This document shows positions 1 to 10,664 of a DNA stretch of 64,000 nucleotides, one piece after another. The DNA comes from Telopea speciosissima (Eukaryota > Streptophyta > Magnoliopsida > Proteales > Proteaceae). The position numbers were made by a program, and so were the translations under genes. The stretch lies in contig NC_057918.1 of the NCBI RefSeq assembly GCF_018873765.1, positions 12,532,862-12,596,861 of the forward strand, in the 5' to 3' direction. Each line of letters starts with the position of its first letter. Within the stretch, counting starts at the first letter, position 1. The notes under the pieces were generated by a model, which saw nothing but the letters and a program-made list of their open reading frames with translations, had not been told where the DNA came from and searched no databases.

Positions 1-189
1 ATAAAAAGTGATGTCATCTATATCTTGATATTTATGGTTTTAATGCATTTAATCGATCGTACGTCCTCTACATACTTAGGTTCTAAATGCACTTGATCGA
101 TCATCACAACATTGAAATTAATTGTAATAATTTCGATACTAGCTTATTTTTTCATAATAGACTGATAATTATAAGGTCTAGGACCATAA

Positions 190-400
190 AATCATCCAAT
201 TTGGATCCTCTACTGCCAAGTTACCCGACAAGACCGTGCTGCCAAGACATGGTGCTACACGCAATGTCTGACTTAATTACCCCTGCCCAAGCTCCTTGCC
301 AGAGTGAGGGTAAGGCGATCATTGCACGCAACACTATGTCTAGGCAACACAGTCCTGTCGGACAGTGCAGCAGTAGAAGATCTGGATCCTAAAATCATCA
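190..400. mobile_element. Foldback (MITE-like) inverted-repeat element
   Basis: The left half, reading through AAATCATCC, GGATCCTCTACTGCC, ACAAGACCGTGCTGCC and AGACATGGTG, reappears in inverted order on the right as GTCTAGGCAACACAGTCCTGTCGG, GCAGTAGAAGATCTGGATCC and AAATCATC. The two arms therefore fold back over about 200 bases with mismatches. Reading frames crossing it on either strand are accidental. No transposase is present, so it would be non-autonomous. I could not define a target duplication. Confidence 0.6.
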
Positions 401-2430
401 TATCATGCATGCTAATTTTTGGTATGGATAATGTTATTGAATGAGACTTTCCAATAATGATCATGGGGTCTGATTCTCTGAACAGGCATTTGGAGGGACC
501 TTGGAGTTAAAAGTATTATTAATTATTAGTTATCATGGATAGATGAGGAAACCATTAAGGATTATCTGACTTCCAAGTGAAATCATTAATCCACTTGACT
601 ACTAATTGCTTAATAGGAAATTAATAGATGCATGAGGGCTCCTCTCCTCCTAAAGCATTATTTAATAAAGGGTAAATTAAGGTGATTCAAAGCTCCTCTA
701 CTTTATTCATAGTCTACTTTTTAGTTGGAAAGAGTTATGGGATTGACTATTGCTAAAATCTAAACTAGCATTGATGATGATGTTTTGGACGTAGGCGTGC
801 ACTGTTGGACAGAGTTTTTTTTTTCTTAACAATATTATTATTAGCAGGAAAGTCAAATCCGTACGTGGTGTGTCAAATGATTTTTTCTTCGGTTGGGTTA
901 ATGAGCAGTAAGGGTGTCAACAGGCCAGGATGGGCCTGCCTTTGCCCTAAACCCTAACCCAACCCTAACATCTTTTAACTCAGCCCAGACCCAACCCGCT
1001 TTGCCAAGGCCTAACAAACCCTCAACTCAGCCCGGCCCCGGCCCTAATTACTGGCCCTGTCTTGGCTCGATGGGTTTGGGCGGGCCTAACAAACCAACTT
1101 TAGTAAACCACTTAAATCATTGTGTTCAATGTATATATAATTTCCTCTCGTTTTTCTTTTACAATCATTATTATGTTGCGTTGTTAATTTCTAATAAGGT
1201 GAAATTAGACATTTTAAAATTTGGACACATGAGCAGATAAAAAGAAAAAATAGTGCTTTGAATCTTCCCTGTAAATGATCACCAAACACAATAAATAACT
1301 TCTGCACATTTGGCTTCTTCAGTATAGTTATTTTTAGTTAGTTTGCTGCATAGAGATTAGAGATGTATAGGTGGTATCTTGCCCTCATTGATTGTAAATG
1401 CTACTAATGACCATTTACAAATTCCAACTGTTGTGATCAATGGAACCCCACAATCTCTAAATTTAGCAATTGCTTCTACAACTACCATAATCATCTGTTA
1501 TTACTATATTTGTGAAGGTAAACATCGACGGCCACCGTCCAAGACTTTCTCTTAATCATAGCACGATTGTCAAGATTGTTATAAATTCTTTGTGGAAAAG
1601 AAAAGTGAAAATCTCTATAAAAAGAAACCATATATACTTCTTGTAATTTGTTTCAATAAAGGTCGTTACAATATATAGTTAGTTCATGATCATATAACCC
1701 CATTCGTTCAACTCACAACCTTAATCTATTCCAATTTTGAATTCATTATTCACTGCCAGGGTTTATCAAGATTCCAGTTTGCTTCAATAGGAAAAGGTGA
1801 AAAGAAAGGAAGAAGAAGATATTTTCATGAAGAAGTGAAGATGGAAAGAGATCAGATATGAACAATTAATATGGGAGATAGTAAAATTTTGCAAAAATTA
1901 AAGTGATGCTTAAAAGTTTTTAATGAGAACTGAGTCAAAGAGTTAATCTCTACACAGACCTGCAACAAATGTGGGTTTTTAAAGAGTGTCTGTAATAACG
2001 GTTTTCATGATCATCAATAGCTTTATAACTATTAAGTAATGCTTTAAGGCATAGAATCTAAAGCTTTTTATTTTTTTTGTTGGTCTCACCATAAAAGCCA
2101 TAATTACCAGGGTTTTTTTTTTTTGGTGTGTGTGTGTGTGTGGGTAAGAACCATAATTACCAGTTACTACCCTAGCTAGCATGTCTTGTGAATTCATGAA
2201 CGCATTCAAAGGAAAAAAATTTCTAGCTATCATATCAAATCTATAGCATTAGATGATCAGAAAGATGTAATGCTGGGAGCAGAATAACTCACCTCATGCA
2301 CTGAATGGTAATAACCAATTTCAATGTTTTTGGTAGACAAAATCAATATAGTCTTTGTTGATTTTTAAGAGATTTATCAGAACACAGAGAGTTAAAACTT
2401 CCTCGAGTTCCAGTACTGCACACTCTTTAA
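401..2430. other. AT-rich intergenic stretch, no gene seen
   Basis: No frame resembles a known protein. At 911-1100 there is a C-rich segment starting AGGGTGTCAACAGG, like the left terminus of the GGGTGTCAA MITEs elsewhere in the window, followed by a few degenerate CCCTAAA/CCCTAAC units. I found no matching right terminus. A short TG repeat lies near 2128-2141. Confidence 0.5.
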
Positions 2431-2437
2431 TCCAGAC

Positions 2438-2465
2438 TTCTTCTTCTTCTTCTTCTTCTTCTTCT
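2438..2465. repeat. TTC microsatellite
   Basis: About nine uninterrupted CTT/TTC triplets are followed by CTATCAC. It lies in intergenic AT-rich DNA. Confidence 0.9.
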
Positions 2466-2781
2466 ATCACTTACTCCCAAAACAATTAGAATTAAGATGA
2501 ATAAGTTTGAGCTACAGAAACCATAAAATGATTGAATCGATCACTGTAAAATATGGGCTTAGATTTGAATTCCATTTGATGAATTGAAGAGTACAATAAA
2601 TTGTCCTGGCCTGATATCTTTGTTAAACTTAAATAGTCTTTTCAATTTAGTATTTAATATTTTTGGTTAACAATGAAGACATTGAAACCAAACAATTTTC
2701 CAAGCTCTTTACTACTTGAGTATTTCTTCACACCAAAAGTCGTTATTATGGTGCAGTTATCATTCATATGCCATTACTAAT

Positions 2782-2895
2782 ATCATTCAATCTCGTGCGT
2801 GGTGCGGGGGTCATGAACGAGCTCAGGGAGGGATTTAGTCAGCCTAAAGTCGGATACCCCTCCTGTCTCCAACAAAAAAAAAAAATCATTCAATC
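2782..2895 (+). mobile_element. Short retroposon (SINE-like) with 11-bp target duplication
   Basis: A 92-bp insert (2793-2884) is GC-richer than its surroundings and ends in an A-run. It is bracketed by the direct repeat ATCATTCAATC at 2782-2792 and 2885-2895. A poly(A) tail plus a perfect 11-bp flanking repeat is the signature of target-primed reverse transcription. The body (GTGCGGGGGTCATGAACGAG, then GTCGGATACCCCTCCTG) has no clear RNA polymerase III A or B box, so it may be a 5'-truncated SINE or LINE tail. Confidence 0.75.
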
Positions 2896-3003
2896 GGATC
2901 CTCTTTCAAACTTTTCATCTGCCCCCGCACGCCAAATTTATCCATTTGCATTGCTAATTAAGGTAACTAATTTCTACTATATATGCTGAGGGATTGAAAA
3001 AGT

Positions 3004-3335
3004 TTTTTTTTTTTGGAATAAGGAGAATTTAATTAATAAATATGACGAACATCTTATAATATTTTCTTCCATTCGAGTCACCCTGCAGAAGAGTGGTGAG
3101 ATCAATTGGAAGGCTTTTTATACAGAAATGAATTTCCTCACAGGAGCGAAGAAAGCATGCAAGGAGATCTGCGCAAGAGTTAATCTCTCTGGTATGAGGC
3201 ACAAGAACACACTGCTCAAAGCCTTGACGAAGGTCAAGGATTTCCACAATCAGACTAAGTGCTTCTCAAGCAGCATGATACCGTCCCGTAATCATCTGGA
3301 TCGCTAGAAGCGAGTCGGATTGAACAAATTTGTTT
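3004..3335 (-). pseudogene. 3' end of an L1-type LINE with RNase H-like remnant
   Basis: On the minus strand the sequence encodes an RNase H-like C-terminal part: VQSDSLLAIQMITGRYHAA, a stop, then EALSLIVEILDLRQGFEQC and REINSCADLLACF. The spacing matches the RVT_3-type RNase H at the end of plant LINE ORF2 (ESD...L...I...RE.N..ADLLA). Downstream on the same strand a T/A-rich 3' tail ends in a poly(A) seen as a T-run at 3004-3014, so this is the 3' terminus of a 5'-truncated copy. At least one in-frame stop shows it is dead. Confidence 0.65.
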
Positions 3336-3690
3336 CTTCTTAATTATGATTTTTCTTCTTCTTCATGCAATCCTTGCAATGTCAATTTCCTATTTGATCA
3401 CAGCTGACTAGGGCTCACTCATTTAACCTATATATATATATTTATTGTAACATCCTATGAGATACAGTTAGTTTTTTTTTTTTTCCCCCCTCTCATTTTA
3501 GGAGAATATACAATCAGTACAATCGAGTAGTTTATGAGAATAGTTAAATTAAGACTAAACCCTAATGTAGCTATTGGTATAAATCGATCATCACTAAATT
3601 AACCCAAAAGAGTTGCAAACAAAGGTGACAATTAATTGACAAAGATGGGCTCCTATAACATAAAGATACCATTATATATGAATAATTATC
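3336..3690. other. No gene seen
   Basis: AT-rich sequence with TTC-rich and poly-T tracts. Nothing coding is recognisable. Confidence 0.5.
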
Positions 3691-3699
3691 ACCTCCAAT

Positions 3700-3832
3700 T
3701 CCTCTAATAATAGGAGGAGTGGATCCCATCTTGGACAGTGTTTTTGGACAAGGGATAGGGTGATCATTTCTGTTCCATGTGAGGAATTGGGAGAATTCGA
3801 GGGGGCAGAGAATTGGAGGAGATAACGATTCA
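3700..3832. repeat. Dispersed repeat, copy 1 (relatives at 14780 and 34190)
   Basis: The order TCCTCTAATAATAGGAGGAG, GGATCC, a GTGTTTTTGGACA block, AGGGTGATCAT and GGAATTGG parallels the segments at 14780-14940 and 34190-34280. There the same blocks (CCTCTAATAA, GGATCC or equivalent, GTGTTCGG, a GGGTGGTCAT-like block) occur in one orientation or the other. It looks like a diverged non-autonomous transposon family. Confidence 0.4.
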
Positions 3833-3842
3833 TTAAATATTG

Positions 3843-3884
3843 GGCAAAAGATTCGCACATTATCGGTGTGCAGATTCTTTTGCA
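3843..3884. repeat. Small perfect-stem hairpin
   Basis: GCAAAAGATTCGCACA is followed after seven bases by TGTGCAGATTCTTTTGC, giving a short stem with one bulge. It may be the end of a small inverted-repeat element. It has no T-run and no gene beside it, so I do not call it a terminator. Confidence 0.5.
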
Positions 3885-4259
3885 CCTCTCACAAAAAGTG
3901 AGGGCCTCACATATATATTTTTATTTTTATCTCGAGAAAAAGAAGTTCCAACATCTAGACAAGAGCATGTGAATTTATTGTCCCATCCCAGTAAAATAAA
4001 AGACCCATCCATGTTGATACCCTTGCATGCGTTGTCATTGGCCCCACTTTGGTGTAGGGGCTACACGACCAAGTAGCGATCTCTTTTCTTTTTATTTCTT
4101 ATCTAATTTGAAAAAACATGTTCCAAATAAATGATATCTTTTCCAAACATTATTAACATATAAGGTGCATATTCCTTCCCACGCTGGCAACATGGGAAAC
4201 CGTCTCCCTAATATTACATGGAATGGTTCTTAAGTTCAATATCTTTCGTGCATGGTTGT
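3885..4259. other. No gene seen
   Basis: AT-rich intergenic sequence between the hairpin and the next MITE. Confidence 0.5.
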
Positions 4260-4858
4260 CGTTTAGCTAAGGATGTCAACAGATATTCCAAAATCCGTAT
4301 TCGATCCGCGTTCGTATCCGTTTAAGAAAATCTAAATTCTTCCCGAAAACGAATTTGATATGAATATGATAATCCCCCTATCCGATCGATTATTATCTGA
4401 TTCGTTTAGCAATCCGACGATAATAAAATGTCTGAAATATATCTTTGTATTCCTCTATTATTAAGTTTTTTTATTTTTTTATGTTTTTTTTTTCTATAAG
4501 TTAAGATAATATGATTATTTTTCTAGATTTTCTATTAGTTTATATATATATTTTTTATGTATTATTATACATGGAATCACATATCTATTAAAATAAATAC
4601 ACGAAAAAATCAAAGATAGTAGAACATGTACGAAAATCAAAGATTACAAAGAATATAAGAAAAGATAGTTGTTGAACTCTCAAATCTCAACCCTAACCCT
4701 CATCAGCAAAACAGTAAGGATGTCAACGGATAGGATATTATCCAAACCCGTCTAAAAACTAATAGGTTATTATCTGAATCCATCCAAATATAATCGAATA
4801 CGTAATAATGCCACTATCCGACCGAATTCGATCTATTTACATCCTTACGTTTAGCCTA
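4260..4858. mobile_element. MITE with AGGATGTCAAC/ATTTACATCCTTA termini and 9-10 bp target duplication
   Basis: The element runs from 4270 (AGGATGTCAACAG) to 4847 (TTTACATCCTTA). It is flanked by CGTTTAGCTA at 4260-4269 and CGTTTAGCCTA at 4848-4858, a 9-10 bp near-perfect duplication that fits Mutator-type insertion. The subterminal DNA is rich in ATCCG/CGGAT motifs typical of this family. A second left-type terminus, AAGGATGTCAACGGAT, occurs internally at 4716. There is no coding capacity. Confidence 0.75.
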
Positions 4859-5272
4859 GGGCTAGTATAGAGAAGAGAGAAGGAATATGAGCTTGCGTGG
4901 TGTTTTAGTTATGGGACAAGTGGAACTACAGTGGTTTCATTTATCAGATGTAGTCCTATGGTTGGACCATTTTAGGAGAGTGGAGCTGGCATGGTATCGA
5001 AGGATTTAAAGAAGGTGGCCCCATTGTTCTTTCCACCCATTCGCGGCTTCTGGGCCCGTCAGCCGACAATGAAGATCAGACGGTCGGCATCGCAAGACAA
5101 AAGGCTTAGTAATTTTAATACGAGGAGTTGATATGATATTATCCTATATGTGATATGGTACCAACCACAATCGTTATATACCTTAAAAAAAATAATAAAA
5201 AAAGGGGAAGAGTTTCCTATTTGGGAGCGTGGCCTCAACACCAGTGCGAGTAAATACGAACAAACACAGAAG
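4859..5272. other. No gene seen
   Basis: Intergenic sequence between two MITEs. No frame resembles a protein. Confidence 0.5.
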
Positions 5273-5846
5273 TAGGGGTGTCAATCGGTCGGTTTGGTCT
5301 GATTTTTTTGGTTTCGATGTGATTTTCGAAAAATCGAAACCAAACCAATAAGGACTTTTCGGTTTCGATGCAATTTAGTTTTGTGTTGGTTTCGCTTTTT
5401 AATAACGGATTGATAGCGGTTTGGATTCAGTTCAATACCGGGTTTTTTAAAACAAGTTTGGTTCAGTTTGTGCCTACTTTCTTTTCTTTCTCTTTTTAAC
5501 TACATAAAATATTTCATTAACCCCACACTTAAAAAGAAGATCAATGGAAGAAGCATTGGTACAAATCAATTTCCCTATTTTCGTAACCTTATACTCATTG
5601 ATTTGTAATAATTTCTCTTACAACCATAAATTTGGTCACTAATATTGAAATCAATTCAATTATTCATAACTTTATACTCTCTTTTTTTTATCGATTTTAT
5701 TCTGTTCGATTTTCGGTTTGTTATCGATCGATCTGGTGTGGTCCAATTTTCAGTCGATCCTGTCATACCCTAATCCAAAACCAATCCAATAAAGATTGGT
5801 TCGGTTCGATCAATCTTAACCGTTCGGACTAGGTTTTGACACCCTT
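5273..5846. mobile_element. MITE with AGGGGTGTCAA termini
   Basis: It begins TAGGGGTGTCAATCGGTCGG and ends GGTTTTGACACCCTT, so the termini are imperfect inverted repeats. The interior is made of TCGGTTTGG/CGGTTTCGAT-like subterminal repeats. The flanks CACAGAAG (5265-5272) and CACAAGAG (5848-5855) may be a decayed target duplication. It is non-coding and of the same terminal class as the element at 53188. Confidence 0.7.
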
Positions 5847-5855
5847 GCACAAGAG

Positions 5856-7413
5856 CATCACAAGGGTTTGGATTTTGCATAAACCTATTTTTGGGCGCAG
5901 GAGCCACGCTCCGAGCGTCATGTAGGAATTAAGCGATGGGACCCTTTTACCCTTAAGCCGACCACGCATGCTATAGCTCATTTAATAGTCTCTTATTGGG
6001 CCCCATGATTACGGAACCAATATATTAATGATCAAGGCTTCTATTAAATTGAGCTTCATGACAAAAGGGTTGGAAAGACGGTTTTGCACCTCACCTCCAC
6101 TGTCTCCTCTTCTCCCACGCAATGGCAATCGAAAGGAGAAGAAGGGTAGGATCGTCTTCTCCTCATATATTCGTCATTCCCGTCATTTCATGATTGGGAG
6201 AGAGGGATGGGTGGCCCCTCATTGTATTGCGGTGGAGTTACTAACCGAACTCAAAATTGCCTTATTTTCCACAATATAAAAATCGGTGCTATGGAGTGGG
6301 GCCTGATGGCTTTCAATCAATGACTCGGCCGTACTACTGGGTTGAGCTCATCCTAGACCCGAGTGGAATAACGAGTTAGAGAAACTACTATTTTCAGTCC
6401 AACCAAGCCGAATTCGGTTAACACGTCGGGTTTTCTCAGAATTGTGTCAGCATTTATCCACATAGGACCACCGAATATTACTAACCTAGTTTGATAATTT
6501 TCTCAAATTTTGATATTTGGTAAGTCTCACTTACAAGTCATCGGGAAATCCTGGCCACACAAATATGTAAAATTTTCTCTTAAGTAGGGAAATGGACGAC
6601 CAAGATGAAAGTTTGACTAGGTATTCCCTTAATTGATATGGGCTAGGGTTATCCATCGGGACCGGTGCAACCCAGCCCAGTTCACAAAATTCTCTCACTC
6701 GGATAAATTACTACTGAGGATATGATGGAATATACATTTCATTATTCATCATCATGTAGAGTTTTTGTAATATAGAAGAGATGTCAGATGAGTTCTTGAA
6801 TCGATTGGATCAATAATAGTAAATTTGAATTTTGAACTTTGAACGGAATACAAGAAAACAATAAAAAAACGCATATATAGGCACTGATCCATCCAAAAAA
6901 GAGCTCAACAAAATCTTCGATTTGATATTATATAGTTCACCTTATATCGATTAATACCTCTGACCAATCCGAGTGGATTTCTTACTGGTCCAACCGGCTC
7001 AAATACTCATCATCGGCTGGCTATCTCTTCCACTACATCAGTTTGTAATAACATAAGAGGGTATTTCTGTCATACGGGGTGTTGGAGAATTAATTTCTCT
7101 ATCTCAATTCTCATATATGTCGCTGACCTTTTCTCCTCTCCTCATCACCTTATTTATCAGTTCTCCTCCGCCCCCACCCCAGTCTGGCATTCTCTTCCTC
7201 ACTACACTCAGCACCACCAACACCTTCTTCTCTCCCTCTCTCTCGTTCTCCAGTTTGTTCCCTTGATCACTTCTTCTAGTTGTACTCTTTCTCGCTCTCT
7301 CTCTCTCGCTCTCTCTCTTCAATTCTCATCTCTTATTGGTAAGTAGTGTGAAGAAGCTTCAACAGTTTGAACCTTGTTCACCAGCTGTCTTAGCAATTAG
7401 CTCTCCCCAAGAT
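5856..7413. promoter_or_regulatory. Upstream region and pyrimidine-rich 5'UTR of the MYB gene
   Basis: No gene is seen in 5856-7100. From about 7120 to 7325 the sequence turns strongly CT-rich with a (TC)n run near 7281-7318, as is common in plant 5' leaders just before the start codon at 7414. The frame upstream of 7414 is open back to 7336 but has no ATG there, and the family N-terminus begins at 7414. The transcription start is not determinable by eye. Confidence 0.45.
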
Positions 7414-9169
7414 ATGGGTCGATCTCCGTGCTGTGAGAAAGTGGGTTTGAAGAAAGGGCCATGGACACCTGAAGAAGACCAAAAACTCTTGGCTTACATC
7501 GAAGAAAAAGGCCATGGAAGCTGGAGAGCCTTGCCGGCTAAAGCTGGTGATGTTTACCGGCCCCCACCTTTTTTTTTATGATGCTTTATTTTATTTTATT
7601 TATTTATTATTATTTTTTTTTGTGGTGGACAGGGCTGCAGAGGTGTGGGAAGAGCTGTAGACTGAGATGGACTAATTACCTCAGACCTGATATAAAGAGA
7701 GGGAAGTTCAGTTTGCAGGAAGAACAGACCATCATTCAGCTCCATGCACTTCTAGGGAACAGGTGATCGATGGATTTTTACATTACTTATTGACAATCTC
7801 ATCTTTTTTTGGTTCTATAGATTAATTTGGTATCAGAGATTCTTCCTTGCTTTTCTTCATTTTTCTTCTTCTCATTTGTTGTTGAAGTGGAGTGTGGTGG
7901 CCGGTCAATGGTTGGTTACTGGGTTGTACTCTTACTGCAAGTCTGCAACCCGGGTCTTTATCAGTGATCAACAACCAGAGAGGCTTTACCTACGTACGAC
8001 TTACTATTATTAATGACCATTCTCTTAATTTTTCTTAATTACTTCCAAGCAGTAACTATACCTTATTTACCAAATCAAATGCTAGCTTTTCCATCTAAAT
8101 CTGTAAAAATGGGTCGATTGATTCTCTTTCCGCATTACTTACTCAAGATTCTTTCTTTCTTAATTAGAAGCTCGATCTGTTACTTTTCCTTTTCCATCAA
8201 TTTCCTTCTTTTAGAAACTAATGGTAGTGTGGGTTCAGATGGTCGGCCATAGCAACTCACTTGCCCAAGAGAACTGACAATGAGATAAAGAACTACTGGA
8301 ACACACATCTCAAGAAACGGTTGGCGAAGATGGGAATCGATCCCGTGACCCATAAACCCAAGAGTGATGCACTTACCTCTGTCGATGGCCAATCCAAAAC
8401 CGCCGCAAATCTCAGCCACATGGCTCAGTGGGAGAGTGCTCGCCTTGAAGCTGAAGCTCGATTGGTCAGAGAGTCTAAGTTGAGATCCATTTCTTTCCAA
8501 CAACAAGTCCAAAACCAGTCTCAGGTTGGTTCCTCCTCCTTCGACCCGGCTGCTTCAGCTTCTCAGCTTCTCAACAAAACACCAGAAGCTCCACCAGCAA
8601 CGGCGGCGCCGCTGTGTTTGGATGTTCTCAAGGCTTGGCAAGGAGCATGGTCAAAGTCAACGATCAATAACGGTCCTGATCTTGAGTCCCCAACGTCTAC
8701 TTTGAGCTTCTCTGCTGAAAACCCACTTCCAATTCAAACCGTCGGATTCGGGGATAACCCGAGCAACGTGGTGGAATACTACGGCAACCAAGGTGGGTCT
8801 GAGATTGTGAAAGAAGAAGGTGAAGAAGAGTGGAAAGATTTCACGGATAGGATGGAGAGTTCCATGACATTCACCACTACCGTCACCACCGGTCTCCAAG
8901 ATGTCATCTTCGCCGTCGAGTCACCCTGGTCACCGGAATCTGGGAAAGCAGAAAACGGACACGTGGCTGTTTCAAATTTCATGGATGGTTTCACGGATCT
9001 TCTTCTGAGTAACGCTGATGACGACCAGAACAAGACAGACAGAGATGGAGATTCTGATAATACTGACGGTGGAAAGGAAGTGTTCAGTTACGAAAAGAAC
9101 AAGAATTACTGGAACAATATACTGAACTTGGTAAACTCTTCCCCGTCGTCGGATTCGCCGGTATTCTAG
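7414..9169 (+). CDS. R2R3-MYB transcription factor, MIXTA-like (subgroup 9)
   Basis: Three exons: 7414-7546, 7633-7762 and 8239-9169, giving 397 residues with GT/AG introns at the two positions standard for R2R3-MYBs. It starts [17 protein letters not shown]. The R2 repeat carries Trp17, Trp37 and Trp57. R3 carries Phe70 (the usual replacement), Trp89 and Trp108, followed by [15 protein letters not shown]. At residues 150-167 lies [18 protein letters not shown], the hallmark of subgroup 9, the MIXTA/MYB16/MYB106 group. That group controls conical petal cells, trichome outgrowth and cuticle formation in the nucleus of epidermal cells. The bHLH-interaction signature in R3 is not present (a Gln sits where Arg/Lys is required), as expected for the group. 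The C-terminus is acidic and Ser-rich, a likely activation region. The family call is firm; the exact orthologue is not. Confidence 0.95.
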
Positions 9170-9890
9170 AATCGCCGTCGCCGGTGAAGTAACTTTAAAA
9201 AAAGGGAAGATGATCATCATGACTAAAATTTTAGGATGACCAACTACGAAGGTGAAGAGATACGTCAAGACATCAAGTCGTCAACCAATGTTGACGGCCG
9301 AAATTGCGATTCAAAATCCAAAAATAGTATCTGGGTTTTAAGTTTCAAAGGAAACATCCTTCTATCCATTTCCAAGGAGACACAGTCGTGATATTAGGGC
9401 AAAATCGTCCATAGTTGCCAGGCAACGTAGTGTGAGTGTAATTGTGTTTGTGTGAGTACCGTGCGTGCGTCCCTTATGTCAGGCCTTATGTAATTATGTT
9501 CTATCCTTCTCTCTGAAACGGGTTTTCGGATCGGGCACCCTATAAGAGAAGAAAAGGGAAACCCAAGAACCCGTGTAGCTAGGCTTTTAACTTTGGAGAT
9601 TGGAATATAATTGTCTTTCTTTCTTTTAGTGGGGATGATTAAATTTAGGTGAAGGAAATAATAAAAAGTATTTCCTTAAATACTAAAGAGACTGACTATG
9701 GTAGTTAACTGTAACAGTTGGGGACGGATTAATGGATCAAAATGGCAAAATGGTCCCAAGTAGCCCTAGCTGTTGGTTTCATGTCGTTCTCTTCTGTTTA
9801 GGCCCAATACATTGCCCATTTAAAAAAAAGGGCAAGAGATTGCTGTCAAGTTACGTGGTCGCTGCACCAGTGAAGGGTCCAATGAGAGGG
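9170..9890. other. 3' flank of the MYB gene, no further gene
   Basis: Presumably the 3'UTR followed by AT-rich spacer. I see no convincing polyadenylation signal that I would place with confidence, and no other coding sequence. Confidence 0.45.
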
Positions 9891-9896
9891 AAAATA

Positions 9897-10098
9897 ATCT
9901 TCTCCAATTTCTTAAAACTGTGAATTGCGGCAGTTTCGGGTGGAGATGTCGATGTGCGGCAGCTCGGACATCCAACGGTGTTGAACTCAACAAAAAAGAG
10001 AAAAAAAGAAAGTTAATGAGATCAGATCGTTGGATGTCCGAACTACCATATATCGAAATCTCCACCCCGATTGCACAGTTTAGGGAATTGGAGAAGAA
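9897..10098. mobile_element. Foldback element, family A, full copy
   Basis: The left arm (ATCTTCTCCAATTTC, AAAACTGTG, GGTGGAGATGTCGAT, AGCTCGGACATCCAACG) is repeated inverted on the right (CGTTGGATGTCCGAAC, ATCGAAATCTCCACC, GCACAGTTTAGGGAATTGG, AGAAGA). The arms are about 80 bases each around a short A-rich loop. Partial relatives lie at 10129-10200 and 14302-14393. There is no coding capacity. Confidence 0.75.
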
Positions 10099-10128
10099 TA
10101 AAATCTCCAATGAGATGTATGCAGGAGG

Positions 10129-10200
10129 ATTTTAATCCTCTTCAATTTCTAGAAGTGTGTAGCGCGGTAGTACGGAATGGAGATGTCGACACTTAGCACA
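10129..10200. repeat. Foldback family A, single arm
   Basis: TTTTAATCCTCTTCAATTTC, a GCGCGGTAGTACGG block and TGGAGATGTCGAC follow the same order as the left arm of the element at 9897. The inverted partner is absent, so it is a fragment lying right beside the full copy. Confidence 0.5.
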
Positions 10201-10479
10201 ATCCATATTGACCGACACCTATTGAATTTGGCCGACAGTGGCACAATCCATATTGACCGTGGGATTCAGATTGGGGGAACATAGATTAGTGGTATACGAT
10301 CTAGTAGGCGATTATATAGATTTAACTATTTAAGAGAAAGCTTAATTCCCTCCACCATGAATAAAGGAAATGACATTTATCTAAGGTCATTATTATTCAT
10401 CGCCTATTGTACAAAGTTGATATATTAGGACATGAAAAAGACATTTGGGCTAATGAGAGAGGACATCTCAGCATCCAGC

Positions 10480-10562
10480 CAATGGGCAAGGGTGTCATTT
10501 CATAGTGTCATGTGAGAGGGCATAGGGGGGCGTGACTAAACAAGGATCTTTTTCTCATGTTT
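10480..10562. repeat. Dispersed repeat shared with 63818-63898
   Basis: CAAGGGTGTCATTTCAT, GTGAGAGGG, and then ACAAGGATCTTTTTCTCAT have ordered counterparts in the same orientation at 63818-63898. It is non-coding. Confidence 0.5.
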
Positions 10563-10664
10563 TTTTTAATCTATATTGTTTGTTTCTATTCAGAATTAAG
10601 AGACTACACAATAATGTCTAGATCGAGTACTATATAGTATACACGTGCACATGGATATACATGA

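Noticed and set aside
940-990. Interstitial telomere repeat
   Set aside because: Only a few imperfect CCCTAAA/CCCTAAC units occur, within a C-rich repeat-like segment; too short and irregular.
7336-7413. N-terminal extension of the MYB protein
   Set aside because: The frame is open but has no ATG before 7414, and the family starts at MGRSPCC.
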